From Cobetia amphilecti (GTDB taxonomy: Bacteria > Pseudomonadota > Gammaproteobacteria > Pseudomonadales > Halomonadaceae): a stretch of 64,000 bases of DNA. The DNA is taken from the NCBI RefSeq assembly GCF_030010415.1, contig NZ_JASCSA010000014.1, one strand, 5' to 3'. Of the stretch, positions 17,886 to 26,995 are shown piece after piece; the stretch's first letter is position 1, and each line of letters starts with the position of its first letter. Under the pieces are notes generated by a model. That model saw only the letters and a program-made list of their open reading frames with translations, did no database searches and was not told where the DNA came from. A program made the translations under genes and the position numbers.

Positions 17886-17913
17886 AAAAAACCGCCCTTC
17901 GGGGCGGTTTTTT
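17886..17913. terminator. Terminator between osmC and the yihY-like gene
   Basis: AAAAAACCGCCC-TTCG-GGGCGGTTTTTT is a perfect stem with a UUCG-type tetraloop, an A-run and a T-run. It can terminate both convergent genes. Confidence 0.93.
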
Positions 17914-17946
17914 CGTTGTGCGCGGTGAGCTTTCAGAGGGCGTGTG

Positions 17947-19023
17947 CTAGCGCTTGTCTGAGCCGCTTTCTGAACCGTTCGCTGAGCCGGTTTCTGCAAC
18001 CTTGTCTGAACCCTTGCCTGAACCCCTGTCTGGGTTCATTGCCAGCTCATCCTCCTCGCTGACCTCGCCGGCATGCTGCATGGCATTGCGGCGGGATTGC
18101 AGCCGCGTCAGTGGCTTGCGATCCGGCGTGCGGTACCAGCGGATGTTCTCGCGTGAGCATTGCTCCAGCTCGGCGATCACCTGGGCGCCGAGCAGCAGGA
18201 TCACGGCGCCGATCTCCAGCCCCAGCAGCAGCACGATCAGCGTCGCCAGCGAGCCGTAGACGGCACCGACGAAGGACAGGTGGGTGAAGTACCAGCTCAA
18301 GGCGAGACGCGTCAGCTCCCACAGGGTGGCCGCGACCAGGCCACCGACCAGCGCGCGGCGGGTCGAGACGCGGGTCTGGGGCAGTATCTTGTAGATGGCG
18401 CTGAACAGCCCGAACATGCCGACGATGCTGATCAGATAGATCACCTCGCTGCCGGCATCGCCCAGGGTCAGCTCGATGCCGGTCAGCAGTGTCAGGGCGT
18501 CATTCATCGCCGATGCCAGCGCCACCAGCAGGGTCAGCGCCAGCAGGCCCGCGCCCAGCACCATCACGAAGGCGTAGGGCAGCAGGGCGGAAATCCAGGC
18601 GCTGCGCTTACGAATCACCGGATGCTGATGGAAGATCAGCGCGATGGCGTCTTCCAGCATGCGAAAGGCCAGTCCGGCGAAGAACAGCAAGCCGCCCATG
18701 CCGATCCAGCTGATCACCTCGCGATTGGCCAGCAGCTTGCGTACGGCGTCCAGCAGGATATCTTCCTGGCCCGGCCCCAGATGCTGGACCTGAATGGCGA
18801 TGATGCTCATCAGGCGCGTTTCATCGACCAGGTGCGTCAGCAGCACGCAGAGCAAGGCGAACAGCGGCACGCTGGACAGCAGGATGTTGTAGCCGACGCC
18901 ACCGGCCAGCAGCACGCCACGATTGGCGATGAACTGTCCGATGACCCGCAGGGCGAAGGCCAGCAGGCGCGGCAGAAAGCGCAACAGGCGGCTCCTCACG
19001 GAATCTGCAGCAGGGTCTGGCAT
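17947..19023 (-). CDS. YihY/BrkB-family membrane protein
   Basis: This 358-aa protein has six hydrophobic segments and the YihY/BrkB (formerly RNase BN) signature GVLLAGGVGYNILLSSVPLFALL, later TRRALVGGLVAATLWELTR and YGSLATLIVLLLGLEIGAVILLLGAQV. The function of the family is not settled; the old RNase BN label was retracted. The C-terminal 35 residues are a hydrophilic tail made of short Gly-Ser-Asp/Glu-rich repeats. The gene stands alone between a terminator and rarD, with a 47-base gap to the latter. Confidence 0.88.
   Translation of the reverse strand: MPDPAADSVRSRLLRFLPRLLAFALRVIGQFIANRGVLLAGGVGYNILLSSVPLFALLCVLLTHLVDETRLMSIIAIQVQHLGPGQEDILLDAVRKLLANREVISWIGMGGLLFFAGLAFRMLEDAIALIFHQHPVIRKRSAWISALLPYAFVMVLGAGLLALTLLVALASAMNDALTLLTGIELTLGDAGSEVIYLISIVGMFGLFSAIYKILPQTRVSTRRALVGGLVAATLWELTRLALSWYFTHLSFVGAVYGSLATLIVLLLGLEIGAVILLLGAQVIAELEQCSRENIRWYRTPDRKPLTRLQSRRNAMQHAGEVSEEDELAMNPDRGSGKGSDKVAETGSANGSESGSDKR
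17954..18035. repeat. Degenerate 12-bp repeats in the yihY-like tail
   Basis: Imperfect units of the type TCTGAACCCTTG / TCTGAGCCGCTT recur six or seven times and encode the Gly-Ser-Asp/Glu tail on the minus strand. They suggest expansion by slippage. No structural role can be read. Confidence 0.6.
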
Positions 19024-19070
19024 GGCTGGGCATCCTCGCTTTGGTTCGTGAAGTCAGTTCAAGGGTGATT

Positions 19071-20021
19071 TCAGCCGCGCTGTCGGGCGCGATGCTGGAA
19101 GAACGTCGAGGCGGTATAGAGCGCCAGGCCACTCCAGATCAGCACGAAGGTGATCAGCATCGTCGGATGCAGGGTTTCCTTGAAGATCAGCAGCGCGATC
19201 AGAAATTGCATCGTCGGGTTGATGTACATCAGAAAGCCGACCGTGGCGAGGCGCAGGCGACGCGCCGCACCGGCAAAGGCGAGCAGCGGCAGCGCGGTGA
19301 GCACGCCGCTGGACATCATCAGCACGCTGGCGGGAAGCCCCAGCGGGCCGACATCGCTGGCCGTGAAGTGCGATTCGCCGGAGAACCACTGGCCGCTGAT
19401 CAGCAGCAGCGCGAGTGGCGCGAGCATCATCGTCTCGACCAGCAGGCCCGACAGGCCATCCAGCGCGATGCGCTTTCTGAGCAGTCCGTAGGTGCCGAAG
19501 GTGACAGCCAGCGAGAGCGTGATCCACGGCAGTTTCGTCAGCCCGATCAGCTGCAGGCTCAGGCCGAGAACGGCCAGCCCCAGCGCGAACAGCTGCACGC
19601 GCGTCAGGCGCTCCTTCAGGAACAGCATGCCGAGCCCGACATTGACCAGCGGCGTCATGAAGTAACCCAAGCTTGCCTGCAGTACCTCATGCACCTCCAC
19701 CGCGTGGATGTAGATGCCCCAGTTGAGTGCGATCAGGATCGAACAGGCCAGCACCGGCACAAGCTTGCGGGGTTCGGCGAAGGCAGCGCGCACCGGCGAC
19801 CAGCGCCGGATGACACTGATCAGCAGCACCATGAACACGCAGCTCCACAGGATGCGGTGCAGCAGCACTTCCCAGGCGGGAATGCCCTCGAACAGCGCGA
19901 AGTAGAGCGGAAAACAGCCCCACATCACATAGGCGCCCAGCCCGAAGCCGACGCCCTTGGCGCTCTCGCGGCGCGCCTGCGCTAGGTTCTCGACTGAGGG
20001 GCCTGCCTGCTCCCGCCTCAT
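19071..20021 (-). CDS. rarD: RarD, EamA/DMT-superfamily transporter
   Basis: This 316-aa protein has ten hydrophobic segments and the RarD-specific start GLGAYVMWGCFPLYFALFEG with LLHRILWSCVFM shortly after. Later segments such as LNWGIYIHAV and WSGLALYTASTF are also typical. RarD proteins (chloramphenicol-sensitive protein family) belong to the drug/metabolite transporters; the substrate is unknown. The start codon overlaps the stop of the upstream DUF1904 gene by ATGA, so the two form an operon. Confidence 0.9.
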   Translation of the reverse strand: MRREQAGPSVENLAQARRESAKGVGFGLGAYVMWGCFPLYFALFEGIPAWEVLLHRILWSCVFMVLLISVIRRWSPVRAAFAEPRKLVPVLACSILIALNWGIYIHAVEVHEVLQASLGYFMTPLVNVGLGMLFLKERLTRVQLFALGLAVLGLSLQLIGLTKLPWITLSLAVTFGTYGLLRKRIALDGLSGLLVETMMLAPLALLLISGQWFSGESHFTASDVGPLGLPASVLMMSSGVLTALPLLAFAGAARRLRLATVGFLMYINPTMQFLIALLIFKETLHPTMLITFVLIWSGLALYTASTFFQHRARQRG

Positions 20022-20395
20022 GCGGAGTCGCTCGAACCATCCTGCGCCAGTGGCTTGCCTGCGATCTGCGCCAGCGGTTTACCTGCGATGTAATAGCCTG
20101 ACGGCTCAAGGGCGATGAAGAAGCTTTCGGCCTCCGGGTAGCCGGCCTCGTTCATGGCCTGCGCGATGGATTGGGCGCACAGATCGCGCACCTTTTGGCC
20201 ACGTTCGAACCACAGCACCTCGACGAAGGGGAAGGCGTCGACGAGCTGACCATCGAACACATACTGGGTGGTGATGCATTCCAGCGTGAATTCGTCGCGC
20301 GCGGTGGCGGTCGCTTCGCTCAGCTGATCGATCAGTGCGCGCGAGACAGGGGCAAGACGGGCAGGCGTGACACCGTGGAAGCGAAGCTGAGGCAT
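20018..20395 (-). CDS. DUF1904 family protein
   Basis: This 125-aa protein has the DUF1904 features MPQLRFHGVTP at the start, FPFVEVLWFERGQKVRDLCAQ in the middle and a SFFIALEPSGYYIAGKPLA end. The fold resembles tautomerases; the activity is unknown. The heptapeptide AGKPLAQ is repeated back to back near the C-terminus, an in-frame duplication. CAGGAGAGCTTC lies just before the ATG. It is translationally coupled to rarD. Confidence 0.82.
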   Translation of the reverse strand: MPQLRFHGVTPARLAPVSRALIDQLSEATATARDEFTLECITTQYVFDGQLVDAFPFVEVLWFERGQKVRDLCAQSIAQAMNEAGYPEAESFFIALEPSGYYIAGKPLAQIAGKPLAQDGSSDSA

Positions 20396-20725
20396 GAAGC
20401 TCTCCTGTGAGTCGGGATGGGGAGTGGGCGAGCAAGCTTGCGGTGAACTGGCGTCGCCGCAACCTGGCGTGGCGACTTTGCGCTCATCGCCAATATATCA
20501 CTGGCTTCTGATGCTCACACCCGCCGCCAGGGATTCGTGCGCGTGCTGAGCGGTGCGGCGATGACAGATCATGCTTTGCCTCTCACATCTGATCGCCACA
20601 GACGGTAGAATGAGCGCTTTCAAGGCGTGGCACGACCAGCGGCAGGGTGGGCAAGGCTCACGCCGCCGCGAAACCGCCAGTCGCCACTCAAGCGCCCATT
20701 CAGTCAGCAGGGAGGCACGACGACC
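20396..20725. other. Divergent intergenic region, DUF1904 / yafV
   Basis: No gene is supported. The region must contain both divergent promoters. CAGGGAGGCACGACGACC gives the ribosome binding site for yafV. No operator or structured RNA was recognised. Confidence 0.4.
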
Positions 20726-21640
20726 ATGACGACACAGCCACAGGCGACTTCCTCGCAAGCGAATGCTGGTGATGCCTCGCGAGGGGCGACACTGCGTGTC
20801 AGCCTGGTGCAGGCGGACCTGCGCTGGGAAGACCCGGCGGAGAACTGCCGCCTGCTCGGTGAGCAGCTGGATGCCGCTGGCCTGGTCATGGGCGCCGATG
20901 GCCGCAATGCCGCAACCGATCTGATCGTGCTGCCCGAGATGTTCGCCACCGGCTTCACCATGAATTCGCGTGAGATGGCCCAGCCGATGGAGTCCAGCGA
21001 GAGCGTCGACTGGCTCAAGGCACAGGCCATCACCCGCGGTTGCGTGATGACCGGCAGCATCGCGGTGCTGGATGACGGCGAGTGTTACAACCGCATGCTG
21101 TGGGCCACGCCCGACGGTGAGGTGACGCATTATGACAAGCGCCATCTGTTCCGCATGGCCGGTGAGCATGAGCGTTATGGCATGGGCTATGAGCGGGTGC
21201 TGGTCGAGCTCAACGGCTTTCGGATCCAGCTCTCGGTCTGCTATGACCTGCGCTTCCCGACCTGGCTGCGTCAGCGTCCTGTCATCGGTGGCGTGAGTGC
21301 TGCCGAGACCGCCGCCGACAGCGCCTTTGAATATGACCTGCTGCTGTGCGTGGCCAACTGGCCGGGCGTACGGCGTCATCCGTGGCGTACGCTGCTGCAG
21401 GCGCGCGCCATCGAGAATCTGGCCTATGTGGTGGGCGTCAACCGTGTGGGTGACGACGCCAATGGGCTGCACTATACCGGCGACTCCATGGTCTGCGACT
21501 TCAAGGGCGAGCCCATCCTCGATCCTGCGCCAGACCAGCCCTTCATCGAGACCGTGACGCTTGAACGCGGCGCGCTCGACGAGTTTCGAACCAAGTTTCC
21601 GGCGTGGATGGACGCCGATCATTTCACTCTGGAGGCCTGA
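20726..21640 (+). CDS. yafV: YafV-type omega-amidase (nitrilase superfamily)
   Basis: This 304-aa carbon-nitrogen hydrolase has the catalytic triad in order: Glu in LIVLPEMFATGF, Lys in THYDKRHLFRMAGEH and Cys in LSVCYDLRFPTWLR. YafV hydrolyses alpha-ketoglutaramate and alpha-ketosuccinamate, a step in methionine salvage. An inserted stretch around GGVSAAETAADSAF and an approximately 20-residue polar leader make it longer than E. coli YafV (256 aa). GGAGG precedes the ATG at 20726. Its stop overlaps the rsuA start (TGATG). Confidence 0.9.
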   Translation: MTTQPQATSSQANAGDASRGATLRVSLVQADLRWEDPAENCRLLGEQLDAAGLVMGADGRNAATDLIVLPEMFATGFTMNSREMAQPMESSESVDWLKAQAITRGCVMTGSIAVLDDGECYNRMLWATPDGEVTHYDKRHLFRMAGEHERYGMGYERVLVELNGFRIQLSVCYDLRFPTWLRQRPVIGGVSAAETAADSAFEYDLLLCVANWPGVRRHPWRTLLQARAIENLAYVVGVNRVGDDANGLHYTGDSMVCDFKGEPILDPAPDQPFIETVTLERGALDEFRTKFPAWMDADHFTLEA

Positions 21641-22341
21641 TGCGCCTGGACAAATTCCTTACCGAAACCACGGATCTCAGCCGTAGCGATGCCAAGAAGG
21701 TCGTGCACCGCGGCGATGTCACCGTGGATGGTGAGGTAGTCAAGAACACCGCGAGCGCCGTCAAGGATGGCATGCGCGTCGAATGGAATGGCGAGCACCT
21801 GGAGCTGATGGGGCTGCGCTATCTGATGCTGTACAAGCCGGCCAATGTGGAATGCACCAGCAAGCCGGGCCTCTATGAGCGCGCGCATGACCTGATCGAT
21901 CTGCCCAATGTCGAGCGCCTGAGCATCGTCGGGCGTCTCGATGTCGACACCACCGGCCTGGTGCTGATGACTGACGACGGCCAGTGGAACCACCGCGTCA
22001 CCTCGCCCAAGAAGGCCTGTGCCAAGCGCTACCGCGTCACTCTGGCGCGCCCGTTGGAAGGCGATGAGCTGGCGCGCGCCGTGGAGGACTTCGATCACGG
22101 CCTGATGCTGGATGGCGAAGAGAAGCCGACCCGTCCGGCGCGCCTCGAGATGGAAACCGCCACCGTGGGTCTGCTGTGGATCACCGAAGGCCGTTACCAC
22201 CAGGTGAAGCGCATGTTCGCTGCCATCGGCAATCACGTCGAAGCCCTGCATCGCGAAGCCATCGGGGCTGTCGAGCTGGACCCGGAGCTGGAGCCGGGCG
22301 AATGCCGCTTCCTGCGTCCGGAAGAGATCGCCAGCTTCTGA
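21640..22341 (+). CDS. rsuA: RsuA, 16S rRNA pseudouridine-516 synthase
   Basis: This 233-aa protein has an N-terminal S4 RNA-binding domain (MRLDKFLTETTDLSRSDAKK) followed by a pseudouridine synthase domain with the catalytic Asp in GRLDVDTTGLVLMTDDG. It also has GRYHQVKRMFAAIGNHVEALHR, typical of the RsuA branch. It forms pseudouridine 516 in 16S rRNA. Length equals E. coli RsuA within two residues. It is coupled to yafV by a TGATG overlap; an upstream ATG inside yafV would not fit the family. Confidence 0.94.
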   Translation: MRLDKFLTETTDLSRSDAKKVVHRGDVTVDGEVVKNTASAVKDGMRVEWNGEHLELMGLRYLMLYKPANVECTSKPGLYERAHDLIDLPNVERLSIVGRLDVDTTGLVLMTDDGQWNHRVTSPKKACAKRYRVTLARPLEGDELARAVEDFDHGLMLDGEEKPTRPARLEMETATVGLLWITEGRYHQVKRMFAAIGNHVEALHREAIGAVELDPELEPGECRFLRPEEIASF

Positions 22342-22390
22342 TCATTCGCTTCTGGTCGCTAGCTTCTGATTCATCGACGCATGCGTCATG

Positions 22391-22430
22391 AAAAGCCCCT
22401 GTCATTTTTCACGAATGGCGGGGGCTTTTT
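22391..22430 (+). terminator. Intrinsic terminator after rsuA
   Basis: AAAAGCCCC pairs with GGGGCTTTTT, and further bases (TGTCAT/ATGGCG) extend the stem imperfectly. A T-run follows. The rest of the region up to 22633 is AT-rich and presumably holds the promoter of the betaine-binding protein gene. Confidence 0.85.
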
Positions 22431-22633
22431 CATGCGCGTCGTTGGCCGCCGAGCCTTGTATCGTTCCAACGATCGCGCTTAAGGTAGTGATTCGTCTGCT
22501 CGTATTGTGAATTCTTTGCGGGAAGCGCGTTTTGCAGAAGAGGCATTTATCAAGATGTCATCTTCGCTCAGCGTCTGATTCGCGCATTTTCATGACAATG
22601 ACGTATTCATAACAACAACGAGGAAAGTCCACT

Positions 22634-23623
22634 ATGTCGTCCCCCTTCACCAAGCCCCACATGCTGAAACCTCTGCCACTGCGCATGGCGCTGGCGGGCA
22701 GTGGCCTGTTGCTGGCAACGCTGTCGGCGCCGGCGTCTGCCGCGGAAGATGCCAGTGTGGTGTTCTCCGCGCCGCCGTGGCCGGGCGTGACCATGAAGAC
22801 CGAGATTGCCTCGGAAGTCTTTGAAGCGCTGGGTTACTCTCCCAGCACACGTCAGCTGGGCGCGCAGATCACCTATGAAGGCATGTCGCTGGGCGAGGTA
22901 GATGCCTTCCTCGCCGCCTGGCTGCCGGCGCAGAGCAACATGTACGACGCCGCGATGGAGAAGGGCACCCTGGTCGACATGGGCAACAATGTCGAAGGCG
23001 CGCGCCTCGGGTTCGCGGTGCCGGGCTACGTTGCTGAGGCCGGTGTGACCTCCAACGAAGACCTCGACAAGCCGGAGTTCGCCGACAAGTTCGAGAAGAC
23101 CATCTATTCCATCGAGATCGGCTCCGGTTCCAGCGAGATCGTCAACAAGGCGGTCGATGGTGATATCTATGGTCTGGGCGACTGGGACCTTAAGGAGTCA
23201 TCGACGCCGGGCATGCTGGCCACCGTGGCCAATTCCTCCAAGAGCAAGGAGTGGATTCTGTTCGTCGGCTGGACACCGCATTGGATGAACATCGAATACG
23301 ACATGGTCTTCCTCGACGACCCGGATGACATGTGGGGCCCGGGCGGCGGCGCCAGTGATGTGAAGACCTTGGCCAACAAGGCGTGGTCGGAAGCGCACCC
23401 CAATGCGACCCGTCTGCTCGATCAGCTGGCCTTCAGCTCGGATGATCAGAGCGCGCTGATCTACGGCTATGGCAAGGAAGAAAAGCCGCAGGAAGAGGTC
23501 GCCGGTGAGTGGATGAAGGCCAACCCGGCCAAGGTCAAGGCCTGGTTGGAAGGCGTGACCACCCGTGATGGCGAACCTGCCTGGCCGGCTGTCAAGGAGG
23601 CTCTCGGCCTGCCGGAGGCATGA
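22634..23623 (+). CDS. Glycine betaine-type ABC transporter substrate-binding protein (OpuAC/ProX)
   Basis: This 329-aa exported protein has a signal peptide (LRMALAGSGLLLATLSAPASAAED) and an OpuAC domain. Aromatic residues suited to a quaternary-amine cage occur in APPWPGVTMKT, AAWLPAQ and VGWTPHWMNIEYD. Such proteins deliver glycine betaine, proline betaine or choline to an ABC permease. No permease or ATPase gene is adjacent, so it is an orphan binding protein. ACGAGGAAAGTCCACT precedes the ATG. A betaine role suits a halophile but is inferred. Confidence 0.87.
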   Translation: MSSPFTKPHMLKPLPLRMALAGSGLLLATLSAPASAAEDASVVFSAPPWPGVTMKTEIASEVFEALGYSPSTRQLGAQITYEGMSLGEVDAFLAAWLPAQSNMYDAAMEKGTLVDMGNNVEGARLGFAVPGYVAEAGVTSNEDLDKPEFADKFEKTIYSIEIGSGSSEIVNKAVDGDIYGLGDWDLKESSTPGMLATVANSSKSKEWILFVGWTPHWMNIEYDMVFLDDPDDMWGPGGGASDVKTLANKAWSEAHPNATRLLDQLAFSSDDQSALIYGYGKEEKPQEEVAGEWMKANPAKVKAWLEGVTTRDGEPAWPAVKEALGLPEA

Positions 23624-23690
23624 TCGACAGCTTGGAAAGGTGCCACTGATCTTTGTGGATGCAACACCTTGAATATTGTGATCAGTGTAC

Positions 23691-23716
23691 GAAGCCCGCT
23701 CATTGAGCGGGCTTCT
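23691..23716 (+). terminator. Intrinsic terminator after the betaine-binding protein gene
   Basis: GAAGCCCGCTCA pairs with TGAGCGGGCTTC around a two-base loop, followed by TTG. It closes the monocistronic transcript. Confidence 0.8.
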
Positions 23717-23810
23717 TGCGTTCTACAGCAGCGAACGTGTCAAAAGCGTGCGCAGCGTCTGGACAGGAAATGGCCTCTGGCGTGCCGCGCAGCAGGGGTG
23801 AATTCGTCGT

Positions 23811-23827
23811 CATGCAAATATTGCATG
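23811..23827. promoter_or_regulatory. LysR-type operator candidate upstream of the symporter gene
   Basis: CATGCAA-ATA-TTGCATG is a perfect 7+3+7 palindrome and contains the T-N11-A pattern of LysR-type regulators (TGCAAATATTGCA). It lies 111 bases before the symporter start. A LysR-family gene sits 3 kb downstream in the same direction and is the obvious candidate to bind it. The binding assignment is inference. Confidence 0.5.
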
Positions 23828-23937
23828 GAAAATCCAAATAAAGAATTGGTCGCGGGATAGGGGCCTGTATCACCATCAGTCTGCACTCTGCGCTGCTTCC
23901 ACGCGCAGCCAACAATAATGACAAGAAGGAAACACTC

Positions 23938-25260
23938 ATGGCTGATTCAGGCTCTTCCTCCGCCCCGTTGCCACGCTCTCCCGGGCCCATTGCACGCTTT
24001 CTGTCTCCCTGGACACGGCTGGCGCTGTGGAAGCAGATCTTCATCGCACTGGTTCTGGGTCTGGGGCTGGGTATCGTGCTCAACCAGACCGGGCGCGCCG
24101 ATATCGCCGCCGATATCAAACCGCTGGGTGACCTGTTCATCCGCGGCATCAAGATGCTGATCGTGCCGCTGGTCTTCATCTCACTGGTCACCGGGGTGGC
24201 CTCGCTCAACAACCTCTCCAAGATCGGCCGCCTGAGCGTCAAGACGCTGGTGCTCTATCTGGGCATGACGGCGGTTGCCATCACCATCGGCCTGGGGCTG
24301 GCCACCGTCTTCCAGCCGGGCGTCGGGATCGACCTGGGCAGCGCGGCCAATGTCGAGGTGCGTGAAGCGCCGACCGCCGTCGATACGCTGCTCGGGCTGG
24401 TACCGACCAATGCCGTCGAGGCCTTCGCCGTAGGCAATGTGCTGCAGATCATCGTCTTCGCGATCCTGTTTGGCCTCTCCATCACGCTGGTGGGGGAGAA
24501 AGCCCGTCCGGTACGCGTGTTCTTTGAATCCGCAGCGGAAATCATCTACCGCATGACCAGCATCATCATCGCCTTCACGCCCTACGGTGTCTTCGCCCTG
24601 ATGACCTGGGTGGCCGGCACCTATGGCCTGGCAATGCTCGCGCCGCTGGCCAAGGTGATCGGCATCGTCTATCTCGGCTGCTTCGTGCATGCCATCGTGG
24701 TCTATGGCGGCATGCTGCGCTTTCTGGCGCGCTTGAACCCGCTGCGCTATTTCCAGGGCAGTGTCGAGCCGATCATGCTCGCCTTCACCAGCACCTCCAG
24801 TTCCGGCACCTTGCCGGTGACCATGATGGCCGCCGAGCAGAATCTGGGCGTCAAGCGGGGTGTCTCGAGCTTCGTGCTGCCGCTGGGCGCGACCATCAAC
24901 ATGGATGGCACCGCGCTGTATCAGGGCGTCTGCGCGCTGTTCATCGCCCAGGCCTATGGCGTTGATCTGGGCATGACCGAATACGTCACCATCATCATGA
25001 CCGCGACGCTGGGCTCCATCGGCACCGCCGGTGTGCCGGGTGCCGGCTTGATCATGCTCTCGCTGGTGCTGACCTCCGTCGGCCTGCCGCTGGAAGGCGT
25101 TGCCATCATCGCGGGCATCGATCGTGTACTCGACATGGCACGTACCGGCCTCAACGTGGCGGGTGACTGTGCCGTCAGCTGCCTGGTCGCCAAGAGCGAA
25201 GGCGAGCTCGACGAGGAAGTCTTCAATACGCCCCACGTCATGCGCTCAGAGCTCAGTTGA
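23938..25260 (+). CDS. Dicarboxylate/amino acid:cation symporter (DAACS family)
   Basis: This 440-aa GltP/DctA-type symporter has KMLIVPLVFISLVTGVASL, the serine-rich re-entrant loop STSSSGTLPVTMMAAE, the substrate-site ATINMDGTALYQG and GTAGVPGAGLIMLSLVL. It imports glutamate, aspartate or C4-dicarboxylates with Na+ or H+. AAGGAAACACTC precedes the ATG. About 90 bases separate it from the racemase gene, so both may form an aspartate/glutamate uptake and isomerisation operon. Confidence 0.9.
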   Translation: MADSGSSSAPLPRSPGPIARFLSPWTRLALWKQIFIALVLGLGLGIVLNQTGRADIAADIKPLGDLFIRGIKMLIVPLVFISLVTGVASLNNLSKIGRLSVKTLVLYLGMTAVAITIGLGLATVFQPGVGIDLGSAANVEVREAPTAVDTLLGLVPTNAVEAFAVGNVLQIIVFAILFGLSITLVGEKARPVRVFFESAAEIIYRMTSIIIAFTPYGVFALMTWVAGTYGLAMLAPLAKVIGIVYLGCFVHAIVVYGGMLRFLARLNPLRYFQGSVEPIMLAFTSTSSSGTLPVTMMAAEQNLGVKRGVSSFVLPLGATINMDGTALYQGVCALFIAQAYGVDLGMTEYVTIIMTATLGSIGTAGVPGAGLIMLSLVLTSVGLPLEGVAIIAGIDRVLDMARTGLNVAGDCAVSCLVAKSEGELDEEVFNTPHVMRSELS

Positions 25261-25351
25261 GCGCTCTTGTCTGAACACCCACCGCGTCATCATCATCGGC
25301 TTGTCGGCATCCGCGTGATAAGCGTGTCAAAGACATCAGGAGAACATCGTC

Positions 25352-26857
25352 ATGGAACGCCCCAACGCACCTTCACACAAAGCCAGTCCCTCTGTCGTTC
25401 GCTACGGCGTCGTGGGTGGCCTGGGGGCGATCGGCAGCGCGGATGTCCTGCTCAAGACGGTGCGCGCGGCGCAGTACTGCAAGCCGCCGGGCGGGGTGGA
25501 TATCGCCTTCGAGCAACGCCACTTCGATGATGGGCCGGGAATCGCGGCGGAGGCCTATGATCCGCTGCGGCGCAAGTTCTACGTCTACAACGTGCTCAAG
25601 GACATGCAGGGCAAGGTCGAGAACGCGATGGTGCCATGCTTTCTCTCCCACACCTTCCTGGCCGAGATCACCCCGGAAATCAGCTTCAACGTCGTCGATA
25701 TCTTCGATGCGCTGCTGGCGCGCATTCGCCGCGACTATCCCGAGGTGCGCAAGATCGGCGTGCTGACCTCAAGCTACGTGCGCGCCTCCGGCATCTTCGA
25801 ACAGCGCTTCGGAGAGCCGGAGGCCACGCAAGACGGCAGCCTCGCGACAGCTGGCGGCCTCGAGGTCATCTACCCCGATGCCACGCTGCAGCGTGATGCC
25901 CTGATGCAGGCCATCTATGGGCCGAGCGGCATCAAGAGCGGCCATCATGGTGGCGAGTGTCTGCAATTGTTGCTTGAGGCCTGTGATGATCTGGTCAGTC
26001 AGGGTGCGGAGATCATCGTGCCGGGCCTGAGCGAGATACCGGTGCTGATGGAATCGCTGCAGCCGCTGGTACCGGTGCCCTTGCTCGACTCCAACCTCAT
26101 CTACGCCGAATACGCCCTGGGCGTGGACCGCGAGCGCGAGAATCGCAACTTCAAGCTCGGCGTGCTCGGTGGGGTAGGGCCGGCGGCCACGGTGGACTTC
26201 ATGCGCAAGGTGGTCAGCCTCACGCGTGCCGAGCGCGATCAGGACCACCTCAAGATGGTGGTGGAGCAGAATCCGCAGATTCCCGATCGCACCGCCAATC
26301 TGATTGGCAAGGGCGAAGATCCGAGCATCCCGATGCTCGCGACCTGTCAGCGGCTGGAGGCCGATGGCGCCAATGCCATCGCGATTCCCTGCAATACCGC
26401 GCATGCCTTCGTGGCGCGTATCCAGCCCTATATCGGCATCCCGATCATCAACATGCTGACGGCGGTGGTTGACCATATCGCGGCGATGCAGACGCCGGTG
26501 ACGCGGGTCGGGTTGCTCGCGACCAGCGGCACCGTGACCAGTCGGGTCTACCACGACATCATCGAGGCCTCGGGGCGGGAAACGCTGGTGCCCGATGCGC
26601 GCTGTCAGACCCAGGTGATGGAGGCGATCTACGGGCATCACGGCGTGAAGGCGGGCCATACGACAGGGGAGTGCAGCGAGCATCTGCAGGCTGCCATTTC
26701 CCACCTGCTGGCACGGGGCGCAGACGTGATCATTCTGGGCTGTACCGAGCTTCCGCTGATCGAGCTTGATGCGGCACTGCGTGAGCGGGTAGCGCTGCTC
26801 GACCCCGCGGAAATTCTCGCGCAGCGCTGTGTAGCACTGGCGCAAGCCGAGGCCTGA
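25352..26857 (+). CDS. Tandem-domain aspartate/glutamate racemase family protein
   Basis: This 501-aa protein consists of two successive Asp/Glu-racemase domains of about 240 residues. The second has both catalytic cysteines of PLP-independent racemases: AIPCNTAHAFV and ILGCTELPLIEL. The first keeps the first cysteine (MVPCFLSHTF) but replaces the second region with VPGLSEIPVLM, so it should be catalytically crippled. The second half starts at KLGVLGGVGPAATVDF. Racemisation of aspartate or glutamate fits the upstream amino-acid symporter. Single-domain racemases are about 230 aa, so this is a fused duplicate. Confidence 0.85.
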   Translation: MERPNAPSHKASPSVVRYGVVGGLGAIGSADVLLKTVRAAQYCKPPGGVDIAFEQRHFDDGPGIAAEAYDPLRRKFYVYNVLKDMQGKVENAMVPCFLSHTFLAEITPEISFNVVDIFDALLARIRRDYPEVRKIGVLTSSYVRASGIFEQRFGEPEATQDGSLATAGGLEVIYPDATLQRDALMQAIYGPSGIKSGHHGGECLQLLLEACDDLVSQGAEIIVPGLSEIPVLMESLQPLVPVPLLDSNLIYAEYALGVDRERENRNFKLGVLGGVGPAATVDFMRKVVSLTRAERDQDHLKMVVEQNPQIPDRTANLIGKGEDPSIPMLATCQRLEADGANAIAIPCNTAHAFVARIQPYIGIPIINMLTAVVDHIAAMQTPVTRVGLLATSGTVTSRVYHDIIEASGRETLVPDARCQTQVMEAIYGHHGVKAGHTTGECSEHLQAAISHLLARGADVIILGCTELPLIELDAALRERVALLDPAEILAQRCVALAQAEA

Positions 26858-26995
26858 TCAGCGCTGTACGCATCAGGCAAGCCAGTGAAGAGAGCTTGAA
26901 GAAAAGACACGCAGCGACGCGATATACTGCGCTCCCCCAGGCGCGCTGTGTGCCTTTGCCTCATTCATGCCTCTCTTCAGGTGCTCGCCGTGGAA

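Noticed and set aside
24181..25236. Long minus-strand open frame opposite the symporter gene
   Set aside because: Composition (His, Arg, Asp, Gln rich) is that of an antisense translation; the plus strand encodes a clear DAACS protein.
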